Shown piece by piece: positions 1 to 8,459 of a DNA stretch of 64,000 nucleotides. The stretch covers positions 1-64,000 of the forward strand of contig NZ_BDAY01000048.1 of assembly GCF_001612685.1 (NCBI RefSeq), written 5' to 3'. The stretch is from Nocardia altamirensis NBRC 108246. GTDB lineage: Bacteria > Actinomycetota > Actinomycetes > Mycobacteriales > Mycobacteriaceae. The position numbers and the translations under genes were made by a program. How positions within the stretch are numbered: position 1 is the stretch's first letter; each line of letters starts with the position of its first letter. The notes under the pieces were generated by a model, which ran no database searches, was not told the origin of the DNA, and saw nothing but the letters and a program-made list of their open reading frames with translations.

Positions 1-2190
1 ACCGAGAATGAACGGCGCAGCCAGCACGGCCAGCGCGATAGCACCGAGCACCACCGCACCAATCGCCAACGCACCCAAGATGAACGGCGCAGCCAGCACC
101 GCGAGCACAATCGCGATGGGGATAAGGGCGGGAGCCGCGAGCAGTGCGCCGACAGCGAGAGCCGCCAGCGCGAGCAGCACCGGCACCGCCACAGCCAGCA
201 GCACGGGTGCGCCGAGGATCGCGGTCACCACGAACGCCGTGAACGCCAGACCGGCCAGCGCGACCAACCCGGTCACGATGGCAGCCGCGATCACGATCGC
301 CGCGGCGACCGCAGGCACGGCGACGATCACGAGGGCGGCTACCACGGCAGCGGCGACCACGATCGCCGCGACCACCGCGATGGCGGCGAGCGCGACCAAC
401 GCGAACGGCCCGGTCCACCAGCCGAAGACGACGACGATCAGTGCCGCGAGCGCGAGCACCGCGAGGGTCGCCGCAACGCCGACGCCGAGCGCACCGAGAG
501 TCGCCAGCGAGGCCAAGGCCAAGCCGACCACCGCGGCGCCCGAGGCGAAGATCAGCGCGCCGACCGTGATCACCGCAGCGAGCGCAAGAGCCGCCAGCGC
601 GATCAGGTTCGCGGTGCCGTACACCAGCAGCGCAACCACGGCGGCGAAGGCAAGCACGCCGAGCACGATCGCTTCGGCGACACCGAGGACAGCGAGGATG
701 ACCAACGCGATCGGCCCGGTCCACCAGAGCAGCGCCACCACGATCAGCGCGACGAGACCGATGCCGAGCGTGGCAACCACCGCCGTGAGCGCGAGCGCGC
801 CGAGGGTGATGATGCCTGCCAGGCCGAGCCCGATGGCTCCGGTCACGACCACCGCCGCCAGCGCGCCGAGGGCAAGGACGATCAGCACCGGCGCCGCGAT
901 CACGGCCAGTGCGACCGCACCGACCACCAGCGCGGCACCGACCAGCAACACGCCACCGACGATCAGCGCACCGATGATCAACGGCGCGGCCAAGACAGCG
1001 ACCACGATGATCGCGCCGACCACCAGGGCACCGACGATGCCCGCGGCGATCACGCCGGCGATGATCAACGGAATCGCCAGCAGCGGCAGGACCACGTTGT
1101 GGCGGGTGTTTTCCTTCAGCACATTGCCGAGGTCCCGGAGCGCGGGCGCCAAGGCCGCGTGCAGCGTGCCCGCCGGGTCCGCGATGAGCTGACGGATCCC
1201 GTCGGCCAAGAGCTGCAACGGATCTCCTGCGCCGACGGTCTGGCCGAGCAGCGGAGCGATAGCGTCGCGCAGTGCCTGCAACGGATCACCTGCGCCACCC
1301 ACCTGGCCGATGACCGGGGCCAGCGCTTCGCGCAGTCCCTGAATGGGATCGGGTCCGTCCTTCGGGAAGTCGAAGAGGGTGCGGGCCTGATCGATCAGGT
1401 CCTCGATCGGGTTGCCCTGCGGATCGCGACGGGAGCCCGCCTGCTCGATCGCCTGGCTGACGAAGGACATCAGGTCTTCGACGGGCTGCCGCAGCGGTCC
1501 GCTCGGGAAGGTCTGATCGGCCCAGGTGGCCAGCTGCTTCAGATCGATGCCGGGGCTGATCACCTGCTCAGCGACCGCAGCCAATTCGGAAACCTGCGGC
1601 GACACGAAGCCGAGCGGGCCCGATGACGGGGTGATGGCGGCAGGCGTCGTGGCGACCGGCCTGGTCGGATCGGCAGCCATGGCCGGGTCGACCGCGGTCT
1701 GCGGCTTCGGTTCGGTGAAGTTGCGGATCATGTCGGCCGCGCCTTCGACCGGAGTGCCCGCGGTAACGCCGTCCAAGGCGCCGAGCGCCTGGTCAACCAG
1801 GCTGTCGCCGTTCGGGTTTCCTCCGGTCACGCCGTCCACAGCGCTGAGCGCTTGGTCAACCAGGCTCTGCCCGTTCGGGCCGAGATGCTGCGCGACGACA
1901 CCGAGGTCGGGCACGCCTGCACCGATGTCAGGTACCCCTCGGCCGAATTCGGTCACCGTGTTGGTCCTCGACATCGGGTCGTGGCCCGGCACCGTCTTGT
2001 TCAAGTTGTGCATGAACTCGCCGGGGATGGGCGGCGGCGTCGGCGCATCGGCTGCGGCACGACCGGCCGACATCATGACCGAGGCCATCGAGGCGAATGC
2101 AGCCGCGGCGTAGAGACCCTTGCGGTTGCGCTTCACTTCCTTGCGATGGCGCCCGGCGCGCTTGGTTGTACGTTCGTGGGCTGCAGACAT
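1..2190 (-). CDS. Exported protein with very long hydrophobic C-terminal region (3' end cut off by window edge)
   Basis: Read on the minus strand from ATG at 2190, the frame stays open for 730 codons to base 1, so the C-terminus lies outside the window. Residues 1-47 look like a signal peptide (basic start, Ala-rich core, AAADA cleavage region). Residues about 48-360 are soluble-looking, with a 21-residue tandem repeat (SLVDQALxAxDGVT, about 106-147) and repeated GDPLQ(A/L)L segments (about 285-330). Residues about 365-730 are almost only Ala, Val, Leu, Ile and Gly; I count a single Glu and no Lys, Arg or Asp. The motif WWTGP occurs twice, about 102 residues apart, and VLAAPFILG recurs near the left edge. 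The product is probably exported and membrane-embedded. I do not recognise the family; function unknown. The start is preceded by a weak AAAGG. Confidence 0.8.
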   Translation of the reverse strand, partial: MSAAHERTTKRAGRHRKEVKRNRKGLYAAAAFASMASVMMSAGRAAADAPTPPPIPGEFMHNLNKTVPGHDPMSRTNTVTEFGRGVPDIGAGVPDLGVVAQHLGPNGQSLVDQALSAVDGVTGGNPNGDSLVDQALGALDGVTAGTPVEGAADMIRNFTEPKPQTAVDPAMAADPTRPVATTPAAITPSSGPLGFVSPQVSELAAVAEQVISPGIDLKQLATWADQTFPSGPLRQPVEDLMSFVSQAIEQAGSRRDPQGNPIEDLIDQARTLFDFPKDGPDPIQGLREALAPVIGQVGGAGDPLQALRDAIAPLLGQTVGAGDPLQLLADGIRQLIADPAGTLHAALAPALRDLGNVLKENTRHNVVLPLLAIPLIIAGVIAAGIVGALVVGAIIVVAVLAAPLIIGALIVGGVLLVGAALVVGAVALAVIAAPVLIVLALGALAAVVVTGAIGLGLAGIITLGALALTAVVATLGIGLVALIVVALLWWTGPIALVILAVLGVAEAIVLGVLAFAAVVALLVYGTANLIALAALALAAVITVGALIFASGAAVVGLALASLATLGALGVGVAATLAVLALAALIVVVFGWWTGPFALVALAAIAVVAAIVVAAAVVAALVIVAVPAVAAAIVIAAAIVTGLVALAGLAFTAFVVTAILGAPVLLAVAVPVLLALAALAVGALLAAPALIPIAIVLAVLAAPFILGALAIGAVVLGAIALAVLAAPFILG

Positions 2191-2291
2191 GGGGGATGAA
2201 CCTTTCGATCGAACACTGATGCAGCGAAGACACAGCTGGATTCCGACTGAGCAGGCTGAGCGCAGAGCTCTCTGGAAGGCGACCTCGTTGG

Positions 2292-2591
2292 TTAGACCGG
2301 TCCGCTTTCACCGGTCGCGCAGACCGCGCGCGACCATCCGCCATTGGCACCGACGGTGGTTCCGATGCGGGTGTGCAGGACGCCGCCGATGTCGCGGCAC
2401 CGGATGTACGCGTGCTGACCGACGCCGGCCCCAGGCTCACAGGTGACCGTGAGTTGATTCGGCACGGCGTAGTCGGAGGTGCAGCCGGCGGGCGGCGGAT
2501 CGGCCGAGGCCGGACCCACCATCACCGCCATGCACACTGCCGACAGCAGAAACATTGCAGCTAACGCCGCGCTGCTCTTGATTTTGTCCAT
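2292..2591 (-). CDS. Small secreted protein with four mature cysteines
   Basis: A 99-residue protein. It starts MDKIKSSAALAAMFLLSAVC and has a typical Sec signal peptide ending near GPASA-DPP. The mature part of about 68 residues carries four Cys (in GCTS, TCEP, RCRD, VCAT), which could form two disulfides, and is otherwise polar and glycine-rich. The frame is open a further 29 codons upstream, but the ATG at 2591 is chosen because it begins the signal peptide. It lies on the same strand as the large exported protein, about 100 bases upstream of it, so the two may share a transcript. No family is recognised; it resembles the small exported proteins common in nocardiae. Confidence 0.7.
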   Translation of the reverse strand: MDKIKSSAALAAMFLLSAVCMAVMVGPASADPPPAGCTSDYAVPNQLTVTCEPGAGVGQHAYIRCRDIGGVLHTRIGTTVGANGGWSRAVCATGESGPV

Positions 2592-2850
2592 GAGTACAGG
2601 GTTGGGAAGCCATACAACCCCGTCAACGAACAAATTGGTCAAATGAACTATCCGCGCAGGTAAACGCCCTATCCGCACTAATCCGCCGCGGAAAACCCCT
2701 ACGAGATCTTGACGCGGATCCCCCTTGACAGGCCATGCCTGTTACATCATGTCACACCCACGATGTCTCATCGTAGCGATCTTCCAGCAAACTTTTTGGG
2801 CTGCCACCAAGCGTCCATTTGGGCTTTCAGGCGCCCGCCCACAACGAGCA

Positions 2851-2885
2851 AACCCGGCTCCGCACACATTCGGCGGAACCGGGTT
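2851..2885 (-). terminator. Terminator-like hairpin
   Basis: AACCCGGCTCCG (2851-2862) pairs with CGGAACCGGGTT (2874-2885) with one mismatch around an 11-base loop. It lies about 165 bases past the stop of the minus-strand monooxygenase. There is no clear U tract. Confidence 0.4.
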
Positions 2886-2963
2886 GACGACCAAGTCCGT
2901 CGGCCACAGATGTCGGCGACCATACGGTCCGAACGACCACCGAGGAGGTCGCCCAGAGAACGG

Positions 2964-3004
2964 CAGGAGGATGGATCGACACGTTCGCCGACCCATCCTC
3001 CTGC
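2964..3004 (-). terminator. Hairpin downstream of monooxygenase
   Basis: CAGGAGGATGG (2964-2974) pairs perfectly with CCATCCTCCTG (2993-3003); 2963/3004 adds one more pair. The loop is 18 bases. It sits about 45 bases after the stop at 3050 of the minus-strand FAD monooxygenase, the expected place for its terminator, though no U tract follows. Confidence 0.45.
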
Positions 3005-3049
3005 GCTATTCGGTCACCGTGACGCCGCCTTTTGTGACGGCCCGGTCGG

Positions 3050-4591
3050 TTAGGAGTGGCGGTCGCTGGTCGGGGCCGCTTGCACAGGCGTGCCGAACCA
3101 GCGCGTGAGGGCGTCGCGCAGTGCGGCGGCATCGACAGACTCGTCGCCGGTTGCGGTCCATGCGATGTGTGCGTCGGGGCGGATCAGGATGGCGTCGGCC
3201 GGTCGGTCTTCGGACTTGGCGATGTGGAGGTCGATGCGATCGTGCCACTCTCGGACGACCTCGCGGAGCTCTGGCCGATCGGCCAGGTCGAGGAAGACCG
3301 GGCGTGCGGCGTGCATGAGTTCGGCGACGCTCGTGGTGCCCTGCTCGGTGTGCAGCGTCAAGTTCGGTGCGAAAGTGCCGGTCAGCGGGTGCTGGTCTGG
3401 AGACGGGTACCGGATGACGGCGCCGACCAGGGCGCCCATGCGACGCAACGCCTGCTCGTCGCGCAGCAGTTCCTGGAAGAGTTCACGCAGCGCCTCGGCG
3501 GCCGGATCGAGCCCGCGTCGCAGCGCCACCTGCGATTGGGTCTGCAGCAGCGCACGTTCGCCCGCGAAATGACGTTCGTCGTGATAGCTGTCCAACAGAT
3601 CGGCCGGCGCCCACCCGTGCACCGCGGCGGCCAGCTTCCATGCGAGGTTGACCGAGTCCTGCATGCCGACGTTGATCGCGGTGCCGGTGGCAGGCAGCAC
3701 GTGCGCCGCATCACCGGCCAGCATGATCCGCCCGTCGCGGTACCGTTCGGCCTGGCGCGCCTGGAACTGGTAGCGCGACAGTCGAAGCGGTTCGCCGAGC
3801 GGCAGGTCGACACCGAGCACGCGGCGAACACTGTCGTGGAGTTCGGGCATGGTCAGCGGCACATCGTCATCGACTTCGGTGGGATCTTCTTCGGTGGTCT
3901 GGAACGAGACAACACCGTCGACGAGCGGTCCGAGCGCGAAGGTGCCGCCCTCGGTGTGATTGAAACCAAGCGGAACCCTGCCGACGTCGGGGACGTTGAG
4001 ATCGCCGTTGTCGAAGGTGGTCACCGAATCGGGCATGGTGACCGTCGCGAGCCGGTTGACCTCCGGATAACTGGTGCCGGGGAACGGAATGCCGACCAAG
4101 TTGCGGACTCGGCTGCGGCTACCGTCACAGCCGACCAAATAGCGGGCGGTCAGCTGATACGCGCCCTCCGGCCCCTGCACCTCGGCGGTCACCGTGTCGC
4201 CGTCCTGGCTGACCCCGACCACTTCGTGCCCGCGACGAACCGCACCGCCGAGTTCGGCGAAACGTTCGGCGAGCAGCCGCTCGAGTCGCGCCTGCGGAAT
4301 CGGAAACGCTTGCATCGGCGATTCTTCCAGCTGCGTGAAGTCCAAATGCACGCCGCCGAACGGGAACCGCGGAGCAGGCATCGGACCGGCGGCGGCTTCC
4401 GCGACGCGGTCCAGCAAACCGCGATAACGCAGCAGTTCCAGAATCTGCCCGCCGATACCGTGCGCCTTCGGCGTCTCACGCGATTGCGGATTCCGCTCCA
4501 ACACCAGCGGCCGCACGCCGGCCAGCTGTAACTCGCCCGCCAACATCAGTCCGGCCGGACCCGCACCCACAATGATCACATCGGCGTCCAC
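3050..4591 (-). CDS. FAD-dependent aromatic monooxygenase (PHBH/MhpA-like)
   Basis: About 513 residues, the usual length for a class A flavoprotein hydroxylase that uses NAD(P)H and O2 to hydroxylate an aromatic or polyketide-like substrate. The N-terminal Rossmann motif is ADVIIVGAGPAGLMLAGEL, the middle DG motif is LVGCDGSRSRVR, and the second FAD motif is RIMLAGDAAHVLPATG followed by GMQDSVNLAWKLA. A thioredoxin-like C-terminal domain completes the layout. The frame is open to 4870, but that would run into the neighbouring methyltransferase gene. GTG at 4591 is preferred because GAGGGGGAG lies just upstream; GTG codons further up remain possible. It is on the same strand as, and downstream of, the methyltransferase at 4803-5636. 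The substrate cannot be told from sequence; rifamycin- or tetracycline-inactivating relatives exist. Confidence 0.85.
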   Translation of the reverse strand: MDADVIIVGAGPAGLMLAGELQLAGVRPLVLERNPQSRETPKAHGIGGQILELLRYRGLLDRVAEAAAGPMPAPRFPFGGVHLDFTQLEESPMQAFPIPQARLERLLAERFAELGGAVRRGHEVVGVSQDGDTVTAEVQGPEGAYQLTARYLVGCDGSRSRVRNLVGIPFPGTSYPEVNRLATVTMPDSVTTFDNGDLNVPDVGRVPLGFNHTEGGTFALGPLVDGVVSFQTTEEDPTEVDDDVPLTMPELHDSVRRVLGVDLPLGEPLRLSRYQFQARQAERYRDGRIMLAGDAAHVLPATGTAINVGMQDSVNLAWKLAAAVHGWAPADLLDSYHDERHFAGERALLQTQSQVALRRGLDPAAEALRELFQELLRDEQALRRMGALVGAVIRYPSPDQHPLTGTFAPNLTLHTEQGTTSVAELMHAARPVFLDLADRPELREVVREWHDRIDLHIAKSEDRPADAILIRPDAHIAWTATGDESVDAAALRDALTRWFGTPVQAAPTSDRHS

Positions 4592-4802
4592 GGCCCGCTC
4601 CCCCTCGAAATCCTTCGCCACAGCTTTGAACGATCCAGTCGTCGACACCAACACACTCCCATTCACACACGATCTAGCTTCGACGAGCGATTCTGCGGCA
4701 TGCCCTGGGTCTTGCCGCAAGCCCCCCGGTGCGCTATATGTTGAGAGTGGAAAGGAGCGTTGGCTCCTTTCGCAATCATCATCAAGCCCACGGGGATTCG
4801 CG

Positions 4803-5636
4803 CTACAGCCGCCAAATGTCGACGGCGATCTCGCGCGCCTGCTCACTGAACACCCCGCCCGGGTTCGCATTGCTCAGGAGTTGCCGAAGCTCGCCCTCGA
4901 ACTCGGCGCGAGCACGGCCGAACAGATGCGGCGCCGAGCTGGACAGCGAGAAGACCGCGGCGACGATTTCGTCGCTCACCCGGGTGACGATCCGGCCCGG
5001 TACTTCGATTCGGCACGGTCCCGTGAACCCTGCGGCCCGATAGATCTCCGCCTCGTTCCCTGCCGTGCCGGACGGGAGCGACCCCTGACCCGCCCGACGG
5101 ACCGGGCCGAGGTACTTGCGAACCAACTCCGTGATCGCCGAGCGCGGCGGCCGTGGGTGCGGTAACACGCTCGTGCTCTGCACCCCTTCATGTGTTGTGG
5201 CATGCACATGCACGCAGGCGCCACCGGTGCGCAGCATGCCGCGGACCGTTGCCGCGACCCTGGGCCGATCCATCCAATGGAACGACTGCGCAAAGGTGGC
5301 CACCGTGAAGCTGCCGAGTTCGGCGGGCAGCTCCTCAGCGCGCAGCCGAATCCACTGCGCATTGCGTATCCCGGCCTCGTCGGCCAGCCGACACGCTTCG
5401 TCGATCATGCCCTGGTCGGCATCGATCCCGACGACCTGTTCGAACCTGTCCGCGAGTAACAACGTCAAAGAACCAGGGCCGCAGCCGACGTCGAGGAGAC
5501 GACCCGAACCGTCCAGGCCGAGCGCAACGGCCAAAGCCTCAGCGAGCGCCTCGGGGTATGGCATGCGTCCTTGCGTGTAGTATCCGGCACTCCCGGCGTA
5601 CAGCGACGGATCCCAGTGCCACCCTTCCTCGCTCAC
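4803..5636 (-). CDS. Class I SAM-dependent methyltransferase
   Basis: A protein of 277 residues from GTG at 5636 (VSEEGWHWDPSLYAG). SAM-binding motif I is LLDVGCGPGSLTLLL and the acidic end of strand 2 is VVGIDADQGMI. The region around FAQSFHWMDRP fits motif IV/post I of the Methyltransf_11/25 group. It transfers a methyl group from S-adenosylmethionine to an unidentified small molecule. The frame is open upstream to 5837, but that segment overlaps the end of the lipoprotein gene and looks non-coding (Arg/Cys-rich). It lies about 210 bases upstream of the FAD monooxygenase on the same strand, so the two may modify the same compound; this is inference from position only. Confidence 0.82.
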   Translation of the reverse strand: MSEEGWHWDPSLYAGSAGYYTQGRMPYPEALAEALAVALGLDGSGRLLDVGCGPGSLTLLLADRFEQVVGIDADQGMIDEACRLADEAGIRNAQWIRLRAEELPAELGSFTVATFAQSFHWMDRPRVAATVRGMLRTGGACVHVHATTHEGVQSTSVLPHPRPPRSAITELVRKYLGPVRRAGQGSLPSGTAGNEAEIYRAAGFTGPCRIEVPGRIVTRVSDEIVAAVFSLSSSAPHLFGRARAEFEGELRQLLSNANPGGVFSEQAREIAVDIWRL

Positions 5637-5668
5637 ACAGGTCAGCCTAGGAACAGCGCACGCTCGCC

Positions 5669-6535
5669 TCAGCAGGCAGGGAATCTGTCCTGCAGCCGGC
5701 CGGGGACGCCGTCGGCCACGGCCTTGGCCCGGCAGACATCGTGTGGGAAGGCAACGTAAGTGGACCAGCGGTCGCCGCCACGCCGGATGATGCGCGCATT
5801 GTCGCCGAGCGCCTTCGGCCAAGAGATGAAAGCCCACTTGCCATCGCAGTCAGTGACCTCGGCCTGCAGGTCGCGGAGGTGTTCGTAGACGTTGTCGAGT
5901 TCGGCGACGACCTTCTTGGACTCACACAGCGCGGACGGTGCCGGCTCGTTGAAGCGAAGAGTGCCGGAGGTCACGTCTCCGTCGTTGACGAGAAATAAGC
6001 TATGGAGCCCCTCCGGGACCGGTGTCGGATCGGTCGGCAGTTTGTCCTTGTTCAGGCCGAAGTAATAGCAGCCGACGGGCACGGTGAAGGTGGCCAATCC
6101 GTCGGCGTCGGTGACACCGTCGCGGCGCTGCAACTCGGTCGACCCTGGCGGAATGTCTTTGGGCGCAGGGTTACACGGCTGCACCTGGCGCAGCACGACC
6201 GCTACGTTCGGCACCGGCGCGCCGGAAAGTGTGCGGGTACGGATGAACGCGGTGCCTTGCCCAGGGTTGCCGGGCGGCGGTTGATCGGCCGGAGGTTGAT
6301 TGGCTGGCGGCTTGTTACCTGGTGCCGGTTGATTGGCAGGCGGCTTGTTGGTCGGCGCAGGCTGATTGGCCGACGGCTGCGGGGTTGACGCCGAAGTCGA
6401 CACCGGCGCACTCGTATTGCTCGGCAACGGCGTCCGCGTCGCCGCAGGCCGTTCCTCGTTCCCACCACCACATGCCGACCCCATCAGCACCGCCGCGGCA
6501 AGCACGAATATTTGTAAACCCCGAAGACTGGACAT
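5669..6535 (-). CDS. Lipoprotein with Asn/Pro/Gln-rich linker and Ig/prealbumin-like domain
   Basis: A protein of 288 residues from ATG at 6535, preceded by AAGGTGG. The N-terminus (MSSLRGLQIFVLAAAVLMGS then AC) is a lipoprotein signal with a slightly degenerate lipobox (GSAC). Residues about 30-95 form a low-complexity linker with repeated NQPAP, NKPPANQP and DQPPPGN units. The following domain (TRTLSGAPVPNVAVVLRQV ... TDADGLATFTVPVGCYYFGL) has the pattern of a carboxypeptidase-regulatory or prealbumin-like beta sandwich. The C-terminal part has three further Cys (ALCESKK, VTDCDGK, HDVCRAK). It is probably tethered to the membrane and spans the cell wall. The ligand is unknown. Confidence 0.8.
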   Translation of the reverse strand: MSSLRGLQIFVLAAAVLMGSACGGGNEERPAATRTPLPSNTSAPVSTSASTPQPSANQPAPTNKPPANQPAPGNKPPANQPPADQPPPGNPGQGTAFIRTRTLSGAPVPNVAVVLRQVQPCNPAPKDIPPGSTELQRRDGVTDADGLATFTVPVGCYYFGLNKDKLPTDPTPVPEGLHSLFLVNDGDVTSGTLRFNEPAPSALCESKKVVAELDNVYEHLRDLQAEVTDCDGKWAFISWPKALGDNARIIRRGGDRWSTYVAFPHDVCRAKAVADGVPGRLQDRFPAC

Positions 6536-7208
6536 CCCCCACCTTCTCGATCGATCGACCGCCATCCGGTCTACCGCCAATGATCGATGAGACGCATGCC
6601 CATCAGCAATCCCCCAAGTAAAGGGTCGTAACACCCTCACGGCACGGATCGATCGACATTGTCGACCTGCCAGCACTCGTTCGCGTTCGCGTATTGCGCC
6701 ACCATTGCGAAAGAGTCTGCACGACAACGAGGAACGTCCAGCTCTTCCCAGGCAAACCATGGATCGCGCAGCTCTCCGCGACCAGTGCATCCGCAGCCGG
6801 GACACGGGACCTGGTCACAGACCGGCCCCGGTCAGCCTGGCAAGTCGCGCACCCTTGACGAAATCCGTCCCGCGCGAGAGGCCACCCAGTTCTAGATCTC
6901 GGCGTCCACTGCCGTTCGCCCGCAGCTTGTCGCAGCCGAGGACCAGCTGGGTCGACAGCCCAGAGGGGTGGTTTCGCGCCGAGTGGGAACTGGTGGCGGA
7001 GCCTTCTCGGGCGATGCCGCCACCAGTTCCCAGTGATCAATCGACCAACTACAGACCCGGTGCGGAGGTGGGCGACTACGCTTCCGCCGCCCGACGTTTC
7101 ACCGAGCGCCTGTCTGCTACTAGAGAAGCGTTGCGGCCCTGGGTATTACACTTCTGCAAATCGGGTCTCGGGCCAGCTGTTTCAGCTGGCGGAACGCGGG
7201 CTCGCGGC
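6536..7208. other. Long gene-free stretch
   Basis: About 670 bases without a convincing gene. Several open frames cross it on both strands, but none shows the strong C/G third-position bias of the neighbours or a recognisable motif. It contains a perfect 16-bp inverted repeat (6984-7032) and the promoter region of the lipoprotein. A decayed gene cannot be excluded. Confidence 0.4.
6984..7032 (-). terminator. Perfect 16-bp inverted repeat
   Basis: TGGGAACTGGTGGCGG (6984-6999) pairs perfectly with its complement at 7017-7032 around a 17-base loop. It lies about 180 bases past the end of the minus-strand oxidoreductase at 7209-8102 and could terminate it. There is no U tract. Confidence 0.4.
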
Positions 7209-8102
7209 TCAGACGAGCAGGACTCGACGACCGCGAGTGTGTCCGGCTTGGCTATCCGCGTGTGCCACCGCGGCCTCGGCCAGCGGGTATGACCGGTCGA
7301 CCGGAATGTGCAGTTGCCCGCGCGCAAGGAGATCGACCGCCGCGGCGAGCGCTTCGGGCATGCTGCCGCCGACGCCGGCGAATCGGACGCCGAGCATCGG
7401 CGCCTCGAGGTCGGCGATGGTGATCACCTTTTCCGGATCACCGGTCAGGTCGAGGAGTCCGCAGATGACGCCTGCACCGTTCAGGTCGAGAGCGGCATCG
7501 ACGCGGCCGAGCTGCCGCACCCGCTCGACCCAGCCCGTGCCGTACGTGGTGGCGACGGCGCCGAGGCTGCGCACGTAGTCCTGGTTCGCGGCACTGGCAG
7601 TGCCGATCACGCTGATGCCACGGTCGCGGGCGATCTGCAACACCGCCGATCCGACGCCACCGGCCGCGCCGCTCACCAGCAGCGTCTGCCCGGGCTGGAC
7701 CCCGACCATGCGGATGATCCGCAGCGCCGACTCGACCACGGACGGGTAGCCTGCCGCCTCGGCGAAGCTCAATCCGTCAGGCAGCCGCGCCCAGGAGGAC
7801 AGCACGGCCTGCTCGGCGTAGGTGCTCGAACCTCGACCGAACACGTTGTCGCCCACCGCGATACCGGTGACACCGGCACCGACTTCGTCCACCACACCGG
7901 ACGCGTCCTGTCCGACGCCTGCGGGCAATTCCATCGGTTTGATGCGCTGGAACTGGCCGGCGCGGACCCGCCAATCGTGTGGATTCACGCCCGCAGCCCG
8001 CACGGCGATGCGTATCTGACCTGGGCCCGCATGCGGCTCGGCGACCTCTGTCAGCTCGAGGACTTCTGGACCGCCGTACTCGGCGAAGCGCACTGCTCTC
8101 AT
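7209..8102 (-). CDS. Zinc-independent MDR oxidoreductase (NADPH:quinone oxidoreductase-like)
   Basis: A protein of 297 residues. The N-terminal GroES-like fold starts MRAVRFAEYGGPEVLEL with VRAAGVNPHDWRVRAG and GQDASGVVDEVGAGV. The nucleotide-binding domain has LLVSGAAGGVGSAVLQIA, whose AAGGVG loop is typical of quinone-oxidoreductase-type enzymes that lack the catalytic zinc. It probably reduces quinones or enones with NADPH. The start ATG at 8102 has GAGG just upstream, and a palindrome-like element (8110-8130) abuts it, suggesting control by a local repressor that I cannot identify. It is divergent from the small gene at 8460 across a 357-base gap. Confidence 0.87.
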   Translation of the reverse strand: MRAVRFAEYGGPEVLELTEVAEPHAGPGQIRIAVRAAGVNPHDWRVRAGQFQRIKPMELPAGVGQDASGVVDEVGAGVTGIAVGDNVFGRGSSTYAEQAVLSSWARLPDGLSFAEAAGYPSVVESALRIIRMVGVQPGQTLLVSGAAGGVGSAVLQIARDRGISVIGTASAANQDYVRSLGAVATTYGTGWVERVRQLGRVDAALDLNGAGVICGLLDLTGDPEKVITIADLEAPMLGVRFAGVGGSMPEALAAAVDLLARGQLHIPVDRSYPLAEAAVAHADSQAGHTRGRRVLLV

Positions 8103-8109
8103 GCCTCGA

Positions 8110-8130
8110 CACTAGCGCTAACCGTTAGTG
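8110..8130 (-). promoter_or_regulatory. Possible operator of the MDR oxidoreductase
   Basis: CACTA (8110-8114) and TAGTG (8126-8130) form an inverted repeat with the inner near-palindrome CTAACCGTTAG. It lies directly upstream of the ribosome-binding site of the gene starting at 8102. A weak signal. Confidence 0.3.
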
Positions 8131-8220
8131 TTTCACAACGGCTAGCGTGTTTCTGTTCGGCGCCGCAAGAGCCTTCCCTTCCACCTCGTTGACGAGATCG
8201 ACATCCGATGACTTCCTCGA

Positions 8221-8263
8221 CGTGGTGCGAGCAGCTTCCGCAGCGGCGGAAGCTGCGACCACG
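8221..8263. other. Strong hairpin in an intergenic region
   Basis: GCAGCTTCCGC (8231-8241) pairs perfectly with GCGGAAGCTGC (8246-8256) around a four-base loop, extended outward by CGTGGT (8221-8226) and ACCACG (8258-8263) across a small internal loop. It lies between two divergent genes, so it is not an obvious terminator for either. Confidence 0.5.
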
Positions 8264-8459
8264 ACACACGGCGTGGCAGCCGCTATCGCTGACCGATCGC
8301 CCGTAGTCAACTGCGCCGACAGGTCGGCGCATCCACCGCCACCAGGCACGACGCCGCCTCGCCCCGCTCAGGACCGACGGAATCGACGCGCTGCGGAACC
8401 GACCGGACACGCCACATGCCGCTTGTCGCGCGACCATTTCGAAGCGCTACCATTCGAAC

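Larger units (their letters stand above)
2592..3049. other. Gene-free stretch with two hairpins
   Basis: No convincing coding sequence. The reading frames here do not resemble real proteins. The stretch holds two terminator-like inverted repeats (2851-2885 and 2964-3004) downstream of the minus-strand monooxygenase, and presumably the promoter of the small secreted protein that starts at 2591. Confidence 0.5.
8103..8459. other. Intergenic region between divergent genes
   Basis: No gene supported. It holds the palindrome-like element at 8110-8130 next to the oxidoreductase start and a strong GC-rich hairpin at 8221-8263 whose role between two divergent promoters is unclear. Confidence 0.45.

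Noticed and set aside
8..1192. Plus-strand 394-codon Ala/Thr/Ser-rich open frame
   Set aside because: It is the antisense shadow of the real minus-strand hydrophobic gene, which has a signal peptide and runs through the whole region; no homology-like motif on the plus strand.
3056..4531. Plus-strand 491-codon frame
   Set aside because: Antisense to the FAD monooxygenase, whose flavin motifs are unmistakable.
6603..7040. Minus-strand 145-codon frame in a gene-free stretch
   Set aside because: Arg/Trp-rich, no codon-bias support, no motif; spans a perfect hairpin, so unlikely to be coding.
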